A stretch of DNA of 20,853 bases from a virus. The first letter of the stretch is position 1, and each line of letters opens with the position of its first letter. The translations under genes and the position numbers were made by a program. Below the pieces are notes generated by a model. That model saw only the letters and a list, made by a program, of their open reading frames with translations. It was not told the DNA's origin and ran no database searches. Of this stretch, positions 7,461-15,044 are shown piece after piece. The stretch is taken from IMG/VR virus record IMGVR_UViG_3300022746_000399, positions 1 to 20,853 of that record. One strand, given 5' to 3'.

Positions 7461-7503
7461 TGAACACCCCCAATCGCAAATGGATCATGCGCCGATGGGA
7501 AGG

Positions 7504-7597
7504 CAAATGCGTCGAATGACGCATTTGACGTTAGAAAACATTCCTTCTCTATATGCGCGTATGCGCGTACGCGTAGAGAACTACTGTTATGGAATGT
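7504..7597. repeat. Cluster of inverted and tandem repeats beside primase gene; candidate replication origin
   Basis: Three structures lie together. First, a perfect 10-bp hairpin: CAAATGCGTC (7504-7513) and GACGCATTTG (7518-7527) around a GAAT loop. Second, a nested one: ACATTCC (7538-7544) plus TTCTCTA (7545-7551) pairing with TAGAGAA (7574-7580) and GGAATGT (7591-7597). Third, inside that, the octamer ATGCGCGT repeated in tandem (7553-7560, 7561-7568) followed by the palindrome ACGCGT (7569-7574). No T-run follows either stem on the minus strand, so terminators are unlikely. Iterated sites plus cruciforms next to a P4-type primase-helicase fit an origin; an RNA attenuator within the operon is the alternative. 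Confidence 0.55.
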
Positions 7598-7648
7598 CGG
7601 AAGCGTCAATACACCTGTGTTTGAATCCGATAGTTTCACTTTTATCTC

Positions 7649-9982
7649 CTAGTTGTCGTTGTACGGGTAGCTGCGAACAGGCAAATTCGTAGGCTGTTTG
7701 ATGTCGATTCCGGCAAAGCCGCGAACACCCATGGGGTTGCGCCACTTATCGAACCGTCGCGTGATCAGCGCATCCGAGAAACGGCGTTGCGTGCCGACAA
7801 ACTCACCGCTCAACTCCGCCCACTGTTTCCAGTCGTTGAACAGCGTCACCGTGAGAGCCTTGTCGTTTGCACCGAACTTGCAGCGCTCATCCATCCAGCG
7901 CCCCATGGCGTCTTCTGCTTCGAAATACTCATCCGTGGCACTGGTCACGGAAAGCGGTTGGCTCAAGCCGTTTTGCTGCCAAAGCAAACAGCCCTGAAGC
8001 GCCCAGGCCAGGATGCCGTCACGCTCAGCGAGCAACTTCTCGGTAAGCAAGGGGTCACGCTTTTCTGGCGGCACTGTGATCGTGAAAGGGATCAAGTGCA
8101 TGCGGCGTCGCATGGCCTCATCAATGTTGCGAATCGCTGGTTTGTGGTTGCCAGCAATCAGCAACTTGAACTGGGGTGGGTAGGTGAAGAAGTCCTGGTG
8201 CATCAGGCGTGCTGTCACCAAGTCGCCACCCGTGATGGCCTTGATCTTGGACTCGTTCCAGCGTCTGCCCTGCTCCGTTTCGGTGGCCGACACAAAGCGT
8301 GCACCACGCAATCCGGCCAGATCGGTAGGATGACGGTCCGAGCGCGTTTCCATGAACGTATCCATGGGTGCGTTGGCAGCATAGTCCCCCAGGATGGTGG
8401 AGATGACGTTGACGAAGACGGACTTGCCGTTTGCGCCTGTGCCATACAGAAAAAACAAAGCGTGCGTGCTGATGTCCCCTGTCAGGCAATAACCCACCAC
8501 GCGTTGCAAGTACAGCTGCAATTCCTTGTCGCCACCTGTGACGTTCTCCAAGAAAGTCGCCCACACGGGGCTCTCCCCCTTAGGCGTGGCGGTGGTGACC
8601 TTGGTCATGCGGCGATCGCGCCTGTGTGGCCCCATTCCCCCGCGTTTGAGGTCAATGATTCCACCGGGTGTGTTCAGCAACCAGGGGTCACCATCCCACT
8701 CTTCCACCGTGGCACTGTGGCGTGGGTCTGAGCGCACGATGCGCTCAATCGCGGACATGGTGCCCGAGCTGGCCAACCTGGCTTTGAGCTTAGGGGTATC
8801 GGCTTTGTAGGAAGCCGCACGACAAACCGTTCGACTGAGGTGATGCACGTAGAGTGACTTGTCGATGTTCCAGCGCACACCGTTCCACACCAGCCACTTG
8901 CCCCATGGTGCGCAGTACCGCCAGTCTTCGGCGTACTGCCGAGTGAATGCCATGGCCAGACCGTCCTCGGTGGTGTAGTCCAGCCCATCCACGATGTCGG
9001 AAGCTGTGCTCTCTTCGGCTTGGCGTATCACGGGCATACGATCCCCTGCGGCCAAAAAGCCTGTGACATCAAAACCTTCCAGACGCGCGTCGGCCACATC
9101 CCATCCATCGGGTTTGTCTTCAGGCGGTTGCAGGATGGCGCAGCTGATGGCACCTGCCAGCAGGATCGCTTGCGATGCTCGGTCGGCGTAGTCCCATCCG
9201 GGTTTGTCGCGATCGGGCCAGATAAGCACATGCTTGCCTGCCAGTGGTGTCCAGTCGGTTTTGTCCACCGGCGCGTTGGCTCCGTGCATGGCTGTGGTGG
9301 CGCACACGCCCAACTCAATGAGCGCTTGCGCGCACTTTTCGCCCTCGACCAACACGATGCGCTCGGCGTACGAAATGTTGGGCTGGTTGAACAGCGGTCT
9401 GGGATCGGGTGGAGCCATCTTGCGGCGCTTCACATCCCACGGACGAAACTCCTTCTTGCCGGGCTCGGGGTCATAGCGATAGACCACCGCGATCAATTTG
9501 CCTGCCGCATCCTGGTAGTCCCACTTGGCCGTGGCAGGTCCGAGCTCATCCACCACGGGCGTCTTAGTTTTGTCTTTGCCAGATACGCGTTGCGGCTGCA
9601 TGTCCACGCGTCCAAGCAAATCCTTGGCGCGTTTGAGCACCTCGGGGAAATGCGTCTGGACATTGATCTGGTAGTAACGCGCGATCAAATCAAAAATGTC
9701 ACCACCTTCGCCTGTGGCGCGATCAGTCCACAGGCCTGCCTTGGGTCCTGAGAGCAATAGCTCCAAACTGTCTCCTGGGCCACCCATCACATCGCCCACG
9801 AGGTACTTGGCGTTACGCCGTTTGCCAGCAGGCCAGATTTCGGTGACGAGGGTGCTCAGGCGATCTAGCAGCGCCTGCCGGATATCGGCCTTTTCGTTTG
9901 CACCATCCGCTTTGTCGGATTTGTCCTTGGAGGCGTTTGCCCGTCGAAACGACTCTTGGGCGGGGTCATTGAAATCAAGCAT
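7649..9982 (-). CDS. Phage primase-helicase (TOPRIM plus SF3/D5 helicase, P4 type)
   Basis: A 777-aa replication protein that unwinds and primes phage DNA. The N-terminal third has a TOPRIM-like core: VLVEGEKCAQALIELG (about 211-226, catalytic Glu of VEGE) and IWPDRDKPGWDYA (about 254-266, the DxD). The C-terminal half is a D5/P4-type superfamily-3 helicase: Walker A YGTGANGKS (513-521), ATETEQGRRWNESKIK (566-581) and LLIAGNHKPAIRNIDEAMRRR (608-628), which includes the SF3 motif C and arginine-finger region. There is no N-terminal CHC2 zinc finger. The ATG at 9982 is preferred to a longer frame from 10060 because it overlaps the preceding gene's stop by 8 bases and has GGCGGGG ahead. All motifs are intact. 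Confidence 0.93.
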   Translation of the reverse strand: MLDFNDPAQESFRRANASKDKSDKADGANEKADIRQALLDRLSTLVTEIWPAGKRRNAKYLVGDVMGGPGDSLELLLSGPKAGLWTDRATGEGGDIFDLIARYYQINVQTHFPEVLKRAKDLLGRVDMQPQRVSGKDKTKTPVVDELGPATAKWDYQDAAGKLIAVVYRYDPEPGKKEFRPWDVKRRKMAPPDPRPLFNQPNISYAERIVLVEGEKCAQALIELGVCATTAMHGANAPVDKTDWTPLAGKHVLIWPDRDKPGWDYADRASQAILLAGAISCAILQPPEDKPDGWDVADARLEGFDVTGFLAAGDRMPVIRQAEESTASDIVDGLDYTTEDGLAMAFTRQYAEDWRYCAPWGKWLVWNGVRWNIDKSLYVHHLSRTVCRAASYKADTPKLKARLASSGTMSAIERIVRSDPRHSATVEEWDGDPWLLNTPGGIIDLKRGGMGPHRRDRRMTKVTTATPKGESPVWATFLENVTGGDKELQLYLQRVVGYCLTGDISTHALFFLYGTGANGKSVFVNVISTILGDYAANAPMDTFMETRSDRHPTDLAGLRGARFVSATETEQGRRWNESKIKAITGGDLVTARLMHQDFFTYPPQFKLLIAGNHKPAIRNIDEAMRRRMHLIPFTITVPPEKRDPLLTEKLLAERDGILAWALQGCLLWQQNGLSQPLSVTSATDEYFEAEDAMGRWMDERCKFGANDKALTVTLFNDWKQWAELSGEFVGTQRRFSDALITRRFDKWRNPMGVRGFAGIDIKQPTNLPVRSYPYNDN

Positions 9983-10307
9983 GCGCGACCCCGCCTTCCT
10001 GCGCTGTGGATTGCGCACGCAAGATCTCTCCAAGTTGCGCATGCCAGACGCGCAACTCATCCAGCCGGTAGCGAACCAGTTTGTTGATGTAGTAATGCGG
10101 TATCTGGAGTTGCTTGCGCTTGTAGGGGTTGCGGAAATAATAAAAAGGCAAGTTGAAAGCCACAGCGGCCTGCTCTGAGGAAAGCATGGTTTGCTTGAGC
10201 TCGTCGCGGCTTGGCGATCGCACAGGCAGTTCGATGTGAGCGCCCATGTGAACCGTCATGCTCGATGGGTGACTCGACGACATGGTGGTGTTGTTTAAGT
10301 TGGTCAT
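9975..10307 (-). CDS. Small HTH-like protein upstream of primase
   Basis: A 110-aa protein. The centre, MLSSEQAAVAFNLPFYYFRN and YKRKQLQIPHYYINKLVRYR, reads like a MerR/excisionase-type winged helix: an SSEQAA helix, a turn, then a basic segment and the DELRVW helix. DNA binding is therefore likely; a replication accessory factor or regulator is plausible. The first 35 residues are Ser/Thr/Pro-rich and probably disordered. The ATG at 10307 is chosen because GGGAG lies about 10 bases ahead; an in-frame TTG at 10328 would lie inside an upstream hairpin. The stop overlaps the primase start by 8 bases. I assign no specific function. Confidence 0.75.
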   Translation of the reverse strand: MTNLNNTTMSSSHPSSMTVHMGAHIELPVRSPSRDELKQTMLSSEQAAVAFNLPFYYFRNPYKRKQLQIPHYYINKLVRYRLDELRVWHAQLGEILRAQSTAQEGGVAHA

Positions 10308-10323
10308 GGCAAAAGTTCTCCCT

Positions 10324-10345
10324 GCCAACCACTCGCGTGGTCGGC
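10324..10345. promoter_or_regulatory. Leader hairpin just ahead of a ribosome site
   Basis: GCC-A-ACCAC and GTGGT-C-GGC pair around a TCGC loop (8 pairs with one mismatch), ending directly before the GGGAG ribosome site of the small HTH-like gene (10318-10322 on the minus strand). Its position suggests an effect on translation or mRNA stability. This is inferred from position only. Confidence 0.4.
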
Positions 10346-10387
10346 ATCAGGTTTTGAAAATGGTTGAATTTGGTGTGGGTTAACGCG

Positions 10388-10402
10388 CAGCAGTGACTGC
10401 TG
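10388..10402. repeat. Perfect 15-base palindrome in the early operon
   Basis: CAGCAGT and ACTGCTG around a single G form a perfect palindrome between the DUF6511 stop (10413) and the small HTH-like gene. There is no T-run, so it is not a standard terminator. It could be a protein-binding site or part of the structured leader with the hairpin 43 bases further on. Confidence 0.45.
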
Positions 10403-10412
10403 TGTTGCGGCC

Positions 10413-10847
10413 CTAGCCGTAAGGCGCATTCCCTAGTTGCATTCGCACAGGTGGGTACTTGCTCGCTTCGTGCGCTTGCACCATGGCCTCAACGTAGGTG
10501 GTGACCACCGCATCGATCAGTCGCAAAGCATCGCTTTGTGAGTACGAGCTCAACGGACGATCAATGCCGATTTCGTCAGCAGCCTCCCCCAAGGGTTTGA
10601 GGCATTGGTGCATCGCAGCCATTTCAGCTTCAGAAGGATCAATCACATGCACCCCCTGCGGGAAGGTTTGCGCATCGCTTTGACTGAGTGAGCGCATGCC
10701 CACTTCGTATAGCTTGTGAAAACACCGTTGGCAGCGTCGCGAACAAAACATCCAATCGACGGGGTAACGCTGAGCCCTCCCCACCTGAAAGCGAATGTCC
10801 GCGTGACCGTAGCCTCTGGCCTGTCGCGCGCAAACCCAGCACTTCAT
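10413..10847 (-). CDS. DUF6511 protein
   Basis: A 144-aa protein of the DUF6511 family, small phage proteins of unknown function. The N-terminus has two cysteine pairs, MKCWVCARQARGYGH and FCSRRCQRCFHKLY, the hallmark of the family and almost certainly a zinc-binding site. RYPVDWMFCSRRC is particularly characteristic. The C-terminal half is helical and acidic, ending with VVTTYVEAMVQAHE. The ATG at 10847 is preferred because family members start at the MKCW motif as I recall them; an in-frame ATG at 10868 would add seven residues, and neither has a convincing ribosome site. It lies between the DUF669-like and small HTH-like genes in the leftward operon. Confidence 0.85.
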   Translation of the reverse strand: MKCWVCARQARGYGHADIRFQVGRAQRYPVDWMFCSRRCQRCFHKLYEVGMRSLSQSDAQTFPQGVHVIDPSEAEMAAMHQCLKPLGEAADEIGIDRPLSSYSQSDALRLIDAVVTTYVEAMVQAHEASKYPPVRMQLGNAPYG

Positions 10848-10883
10848 GACCGCACGTTTTAGCAACATAGTTCAACTGCTCGC

Positions 10884-11594
10884 TCACTGCGCCCATGAAG
10901 GACGTCCTTGTGTACTGGGCACTCGGGTCTGCGTCGAATAGCCCGTGGGCGGGTAGTTGGAAGCTGGCTGATGCGCTGCGGGAGCATGGGCTACAGGCAC
11001 TGCAGCGGCAGGCGTTCCCCCGTTTGAGCCACCTTGCCCGTTGAGCACTTGCGCTCTGGCCAGAATCAGATCCGCATAGTCTTTGTGATCTGGCTCGATG
11101 ACCATGCGGATGATGTTGCGCAACTCACCTTTGCCGTCTTTTTCGATCCCGATGCGTGCGGGGAATTCCACACCATCCAAATCTGCAAAGCCACGGATTT
11201 GTCGTGCATGGCCAGCTTCTGGCGAGTTGTCATCAGGATGGATGTTGCGCGAGCTGTTGAGCACAGCCTTGATGAAACTGCGCCCCATCTGTCCCCATGT
11301 GGGTCCCTTGTTGGAATGCAAGCCCACATTGCTCCAGATCTTGCGCTTGGCGAATTGGCCATGCAAGACCACGAACTCGCAAGACAGAAAAACCGCGCCT
11401 GTTTCATGTGAAGCTGTTGCGTATCCACCCGTCCAACCTCGCTCGGGTTCATCGTAGCCACCAGGTTTGATGGTCATACGAACCACCGCCTGGGTGTTTT
11501 TGGGGATCAGGTCAAAGCCACTTTGTTGGGCTTCGGCGTCGTTGAAGTCGTTCCAGCTGCTGGGTACGCCTTGAGGGTGCTGTTCTTGATACAT
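10884..11594 (-). CDS. DUF669-like phage protein, candidate ssDNA-binding protein
   Basis: A 236-aa protein. The first ~165 residues form one domain: IPKNTQAVVRMTIKPGGYDE, then EFVVLHGQFAKRKIW, then GRSFIKAVLNSSRNI and GVEFPARIGIEKDGKGELR. The order of these segments (small-molecule-limit strand, repeated beta strands, a bound-length GRSF helix) resembles DUF669-type phage proteins, which are thought to act as single-strand DNA-binding proteins in recombination/replication modules. The last ~70 residues are Ala/Pro/Gln/Ser-rich and disordered, ending RPSWAQ, like the flexible tail of an SSB although without the acidic tip. AGGAC precedes ATG 11594 by 8 bases. The ssDNA-binding role is inference. 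Confidence 0.7.
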   Translation of the reverse strand: MYQEQHPQGVPSSWNDFNDAEAQQSGFDLIPKNTQAVVRMTIKPGGYDEPERGWTGGYATASHETGAVFLSCEFVVLHGQFAKRKIWSNVGLHSNKGPTWGQMGRSFIKAVLNSSRNIHPDDNSPEAGHARQIRGFADLDGVEFPARIGIEKDGKGELRNIIRMVIEPDHKDYADLILARAQVLNGQGGSNGGTPAAAVPVAHAPAAHQPASNYPPTGYSTQTRVPSTQGRPSWAQ

Positions 11595-11635
11595 GTGTAA
11601 GTCCTATCTGTGAGATTTAGTGGATGGGATGGGGT

Positions 11636-12121
11636 TCAAAGCTGAACTTCGCCAACCCAACGAATCTGGAATTGGGGTTCAGTGACCAGCTCTTTGCGAG
11701 CAGGCTGAAACGCAGCACGCAGCAGCGGATGCCATTTGGCGTAGTCCTGCTCCGAGACGGACAACTGCACGTCCATGAAGTCCTGCACGCGGTCTCCTGC
11801 TGCGACCATGCGGTCTGCGATTTGAGTGAGGTGCACCTGATCCCAGACGATTTCTTTCTCTTGCGAGACATCGATCTGCAAATCTCCGTCGTCAATCCGA
11901 AACCGTGCGGACTCCTCTTCGCCCAGACTGTTCGCTTGTCGGATTTGTTCGTCGTAACGCAGCTCGAGCCCACGGTTGATACGCCCACGCATTTGAATGG
12001 TCCAGTCATGGAGTTGTTGCACCGCATGGCTGAACTGGGCCAATTGGTCTTTGGGGAGTCGGCTGATCTGATTGGCCGAGAGATCAGGTAAAGCGGCTTG
12101 GTGGAGTTGGAGGTGATTCAT
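11636..12121 (-). CDS. Hypothetical phage early protein
   Basis: A 161-aa soluble protein that I do not recognise. It has an N-terminal helical region (SRLPKDQLAQFSHAVQQLHD, then a basic RGRINRGLELRYDEQI) and an acidic beta-rich middle (ARFRIDDGDLQIDVSQEKE). The C-terminus reads QPARKELVTEPQFQIRWVG. A good AAGGAG site lies 6 bases before ATG 12121, and the preceding HTH gene stops 12 bases upstream, so it belongs to the leftward early operon as its second gene. A 155-codon open frame on the opposite strand covers nearly the same bases but lacks a ribosome site and protein-like composition. Confidence 0.75.
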   Translation of the reverse strand: MNHLQLHQAALPDLSANQISRLPKDQLAQFSHAVQQLHDWTIQMRGRINRGLELRYDEQIRQANSLGEEESARFRIDDGDLQIDVSQEKEIVWDQVHLTQIADRMVAAGDRVQDFMDVQLSVSEQDYAKWHPLLRAAFQPARKELVTEPQFQIRWVGEVQL

Positions 12122-12133
12122 CTCTGGCTCCTT

Positions 12134-12406
12134 TCAGCTGGCAACCCGTTGTGAAGTTGAGATGTGCTGCACGAAGTTCTCGTACGCAATCACGGCATTG
12201 ATCGTGTAGGTCACTCGCTTGCCAAGCTTCAGGTAGTGAGGACCCCGGCCCTCAGTACGCCAGCGCTGCAAGGTCTTGGGACTCATACCCCAGCGAGAGG
12301 CCAGATCGGCTTCTGTCAGGACCAAGCGCTCCTGTGTCGGGGCCTGATCGATGGGGGACACAGGGAGGGAATTTCGCCCGGCTTGGGCAGGTGTTGCTAA
12401 CCGCAT
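12134..12406 (-). CDS. HTH DNA-binding protein (AlpA/excisionase-like), first gene of early operon
   Basis: A 90-aa helix-turn-helix protein of the HTH_17/AlpA type. The DNA-binding part is LVLTEADLASRWGMSPKTLQ, then RWRTEGRGPHYLKLGKRVTY, i.e. the helix-turn-helix followed by a wing; Y42-like aromatic positions and GRGP are typical. Such proteins act as excisionases or transcriptional activators of phage or element genes. The ATG at 12406 has AAGGAG 5 bases ahead. It is the first gene of the leftward operon that leads to the primase, so it could control replication or excision. The serine-recombinase integrase is at the other end of the cargo block, so an excisionase role is possible but unproven. 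Confidence 0.85.
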   Translation of the reverse strand: MRLATPAQAGRNSLPVSPIDQAPTQERLVLTEADLASRWGMSPKTLQRWRTEGRGPHYLKLGKRVTYTINAVIAYENFVQHISTSQRVAS

Positions 12407-12462
12407 ATTTACTCCTTTGATTCAGTAGAGGGACAACGGCTCTATTTCAGGAAATCAATGGA

Positions 12463-12516
12463 GAACTGATAAGGAACTGATTGGCGAACTTGTGCGATAT
12501 CTCTAGTTCGCCAATC
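12463..12516. promoter_or_regulatory. Perfect 12-bp inverted repeat with adjoining direct repeats between divergent operons
   Basis: GATTGGCGAACT (12479-12490) and AGTTCGCCAATC (12505-12516) form a perfect inverted repeat with a 14-base spacer. Immediately to its left GAACTGAT occurs twice, at 12463 and 12474, one helical turn apart, and GAACT recurs at 12486. The site lies between the leftward HTH gene and the rightward abiE promoter. It has the geometry of an operator bound by a dimeric repressor or of iterated sites for a control protein. No T-run follows, so it is not a terminator. The remaining part of 12407-12578 shows no gene. Confidence 0.55.
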
Positions 12517-12578
12517 TTTGGTCCCATCAGTCCAGGTGAGACATATATAGCCATAAAGCAATAAATTAGTCGAGAAAC

Positions 12579-12621
12579 TTGACAACACTCGCCGGAAGGT
12601 TACACTTAGTGCAACTTTCCG
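12579..12621 (+). promoter_or_regulatory. abiE promoter with palindromic operator over the -10 box
   Basis: A sigma70-type promoter is visible: TTGACA (12579-12584), a 16-base spacer, TACACT (12601-12606). A 29-base palindrome (12593-12621; 12 of 14 positions pair, outer arms CGGAAGGTT and AACTTTCCG, inner arms CACT/AGTG) is centred on the -10 region, so a bound dimer would block RNA polymerase. AbiEi-family antitoxins are known to repress their own operon by binding inverted repeats in its promoter. The predicted transcript starts about 20 bases before the ATG at 12633, which also rules out the longer frame beginning at 12579. Confidence 0.75.
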
Positions 12622-12632
12622 ATGAGTCTTTC

Positions 12633-13181
12633 ATGAAACCTAGTCGGCAACTCATAGATACCATCAGCCAGCTGGCCACCCCGCAGGCTTGCCTGTTCAC
12701 GCCTTCAGACTTGCGTTCGATTCTTCCCGACCACTCAGAAGTAGCGTTTAAAACACTCATGAGCCGGGCTGTCCGGGAGGGATACCTGACCAGGCTATGC
12801 CGTGGCTTGTATTTGTACGAAAAAGCGAATCCCGATCGCGGTTTGATCCTCCCGCATGCGGCAGCCAAACTACGCCCTCTCGGTTTGAATTACTTGAGTC
12901 TCGAAACCGTCCTAAGTGATGCAGGAGTCATTTCCCAAATTCCAATCAACCGCATCATGGTGATGTCTTCAGGGAGATCAGGCGTCATTGACTGCGGTCG
13001 ATGGGGAAGCATTGAGTTTGTCAAAACTCGACAACGACCAGAGGATCTCATTGGGAATATCGAGTACGACCCCAGAACGCGGCTTTGGAGAGCCAATGTT
13101 GCGCAAGCGCTCAGGGATATGCGAGCAACACACCGAAACCTAGATCTAATTGATTGGAAAGTAGCCCATGAGTTTGTTTGA
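12633..13181 (+). CDS. abiEi: Type IV antitoxin AbiEi family protein
   Basis: A 182-aa antitoxin of the AbiE system. The N-terminal winged helix is LFTPSDLRSIL, then FKTLMSRAVREGYLTRLCRG and LYLYEKANPD, i.e. HTH, then the wing; this is the region that represses the abiE promoter. The C-terminal half (GLNYLSLETVLSDAGVISQ, then ITVMSSGRSG-like IMVMSSGRSG) has the pattern of the AbiEi antitoxin domain. The ATG at 12633 is the start because the promoter covers the upstream alternative. The ribosome site is weak. The last 14 bases overlap the toxin gene, typical of the pair. Its protein would neutralise the AbiEii nucleotidyltransferase without direct binding, as known for the family. Confidence 0.88.
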   Translation: MKPSRQLIDTISQLATPQACLFTPSDLRSILPDHSEVAFKTLMSRAVREGYLTRLCRGLYLYEKANPDRGLILPHAAAKLRPLGLNYLSLETVLSDAGVISQIPINRIMVMSSGRSGVIDCGRWGSIEFVKTRQRPEDLIGNIEYDPRTRLWRANVAQALRDMRATHRNLDLIDWKVAHEFV

Positions 13182-14064
13182 CGAACTAGTTGATGAAGCA
13201 CTTAACAACAAACAAGAGTTAGCACCTCTGCGAGTCGTCGTGGAGAAAGAGCTTCTTCACCATGACATCCTGCGAGTGCTCAGCGGGGCAGGACTGCTCA
13301 CCCAATTGACGTTTATCGGAGGAACTTGTCTTCGAGCATGCTACGGATCAAGCAGATTAAGTGAAGATTTGGATTTCACGGGTGGTGCAGACTTCACCCG
13401 AGATCAACTTGCAGCGATGAGCAACATCCTGATTGAAAGTCTCAAGACCAAGTATGGTCTGGAGATCAACGTTACAGATCCAGTGCGTGAAGAAGGCAAC
13501 GTCGACACTTGGAAGCTCAAGGTTCAGACAAGACCAGGTCGCAAAGACATACCTGCTCAACGCATCAATATCGATGTGTGTGCCATTCCTAGTTATCAAC
13601 CCCGTCCGATGGCGCTACTGAATCCCTACGGCGTTGAAATGGGAACCAGCGGATTGATTCTCCAAGCGCAATCACGCGAAGAAATCTTTGCGGACAAGTT
13701 GGCAGCGTTTGCACTGCGTCCAAACAGGCTCAAAAACCGAGATCTATGGGACATTGCCTGGCTGCATCAGCAACAAATAAAACCAGCCTTGGACTTGATC
13801 AAGAACAAACTGAATGACCATCATGCGCAAACTGATGCTTACTTGAACGCATTTGCTGAACGTACTGCATCCTTGAACAAGGATCCAGAAATAGTGAAGG
13901 AATTTCGCAAAGAGATGGCTCGTTTTCTTCCCAACGAGACTGTGAAGGAAACCGTGAATTCAGAGCAGTTCTGGCATTACTTGAGCAACTTGATGGAGAG
14001 CTATCACCCGCAATTGATTCAAATACTTGAAGGACGCGAGAAATCTCCAGAATTCAAAATGTAA
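13168..14064 (+). CDS. abiEii: Type IV toxin AbiEii, nucleotidyltransferase
   Basis: A 298-aa toxin of the AbiEii/DUF1814 family, a nucleotidyltransferase that adds nucleotides to tRNA or other acceptors and causes growth arrest during phage infection. Motif I reads FIGGTCLRACYGSSRLSEDL (about 49-68), followed by DF, with the catalytic SxDxDF-type aspartates; the third acidic residue is Asp136 in INIDVCAIP. The later motif is REEIFADKLAAF (about 170-181) followed by KNRDLWDIAWL (about 189-199), typical of the family. All catalytic positions look intact. It overlaps the antitoxin by 14 bases. Downstream of 14064 begins a more AT-rich set of unrelated cargo genes. Confidence 0.94.
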   Translation: MSLFDELVDEALNNKQELAPLRVVVEKELLHHDILRVLSGAGLLTQLTFIGGTCLRACYGSSRLSEDLDFTGGADFTRDQLAAMSNILIESLKTKYGLEINVTDPVREEGNVDTWKLKVQTRPGRKDIPAQRINIDVCAIPSYQPRPMALLNPYGVEMGTSGLILQAQSREEIFADKLAAFALRPNRLKNRDLWDIAWLHQQQIKPALDLIKNKLNDHHAQTDAYLNAFAERTASLNKDPEIVKEFRKEMARFLPNETVKETVNSEQFWHYLSNLMESYHPQLIQILEGREKSPEFKM

Positions 14065-14207
14065 TCGACGCTTTAGGCAGGTTAATTCCTCCTAATCTCT
14101 ACCTCTGACAGGCTCAAGTTTTCGAGAAGGCTTCAATATGTTCTGTTCTATGAATCTAGGATGCCAGGATTTTGAATTTCAAAATTAACACGAATAAGAA
14201 CCCTGCA

Positions 14208-15044
14208 ATGAGTAAGCCCGTCTACATTCCCAGAAAACAGAGTGGCTACGCACATACAAAGTGCTATCTGTCTCATACGAATGGGTGTTCAACAAAAATC
14301 ACTGGTGAACATTGCATTTCTCATAATCTTTTAAACAAGATCGAAAAGCAAAACAAGACCATAGATGTCGTCGGATTGAGTTGGCTCCCAAAAGATGAGA
14401 TGACTTCAATTGGTAAAAAGTCTCTCGTCTCGAATGTTCTCTGCTCTCAACACAACTCGGATCTCTCTCCCCTGGACAGCGCAATCGGAGATCTTGTAGA
14501 AGCAATCGGAAGTATCGACGTCGAATACCAAAATCCGATTCCCATCGGCGTGAACTATTGTGTCGATGGATCTCACTTGGAACGTTGGATACTTAAGACG
14601 ACACTTGGCTTGGTCAACTCTGGGCAAATTAAGCAAAGATCTGGCGAACCATTTAGACTGAAGAGCAAATGTATTGAACTTCTCTGTTCACCTGCTGCGC
14701 GATGGCCACTTGGGTGGGGCCTGTACATCGCGACCCCGATCGGAAAAATCTACCATTCATCAAGTTTTGAACTCTTACCTCAGCACAACGCAGAAACAGG
14801 CGAACTGCTTGCTCTTGGTCTGAAGTTCAATGGCATAGCCATGACCTTTCTTATGGGAAGACCCAACCCAAAAACGGCATTCGGCGTTCGGCGACCAAGC
14901 AAGATCATATTTTTGAAGGACTTAGTGAAGTCCGAAATAGCGTTTAGTTGGTCAAACAACAAGGCAGGTAAGACAATCACTTTTTCTCACGCTGGCGTTT
15001 ACAGCGGCCCTTCGCCAGATCATCAACTGTCGCACGAGGAATAG
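14208..15044 (+). CDS. HNH-like Cys/His-motif protein, candidate defence nuclease
   Basis: A 278-aa protein that I do not recognise as a named family. The first 90 residues have an HNH-like arrangement: Cys19 and Cys27, then ITGEHCIS (31-38, with EH at 34-35) and VLCSQHNSDLSPLDSAIG (77-94, with Cys79, His82, Asn83). The C-C ... EH ... CxxHN pattern resembles HNH_5-type metal-binding nucleases. The remaining ~190 residues, with LERWILKTTLGLVNSGQIKQ and several beta-rich stretches, have no recognised domain. A frame is open from TTG 14172; the ATG at 14208 is preferred but neither start has a strong ribosome site. It has AT-rich base use like its rightward neighbours and unlike the phage genes. 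A nuclease function is inferred from the motif only. Confidence 0.7.
   Translation: MSKPVYIPRKQSGYAHTKCYLSHTNGCSTKITGEHCISHNLLNKIEKQNKTIDVVGLSWLPKDEMTSIGKKSLVSNVLCSQHNSDLSPLDSAIGDLVEAIGSIDVEYQNPIPIGVNYCVDGSHLERWILKTTLGLVNSGQIKQRSGEPFRLKSKCIELLCSPAARWPLGWGLYIATPIGKIYHSSSFELLPQHNAETGELLALGLKFNGIAMTFLMGRPNPKTAFGVRRPSKIIFLKDLVKSEIAFSWSNNKAGKTITFSHAGVYSGPSPDHQLSHEE

Noticed and set aside
7787-8731. 314-codon open frame on the plus strand
   Set aside because: It lies wholly antisense to the primase-helicase gene, whose motifs are intact, and its composition (many His, Gln, Cys, Trp) is that of a GC-rich shadow frame.
9020-9751. 243-codon open frame on the plus strand
   Set aside because: Antisense to the TOPRIM part of the primase gene; no ribosome site and shadow-like composition.
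11624-12091. 155-codon plus-strand frame opposite the 161-aa gene
   Set aside because: No ribosome site and rich in Cys/His/Leu; the minus frame has AAGGAG at the right distance and operon spacing.
12579-12632. Longer AbiEi start from TTG at 12579
   Set aside because: These bases are the TTGACA box and operator of the abiE promoter, so they are unlikely to be translated.
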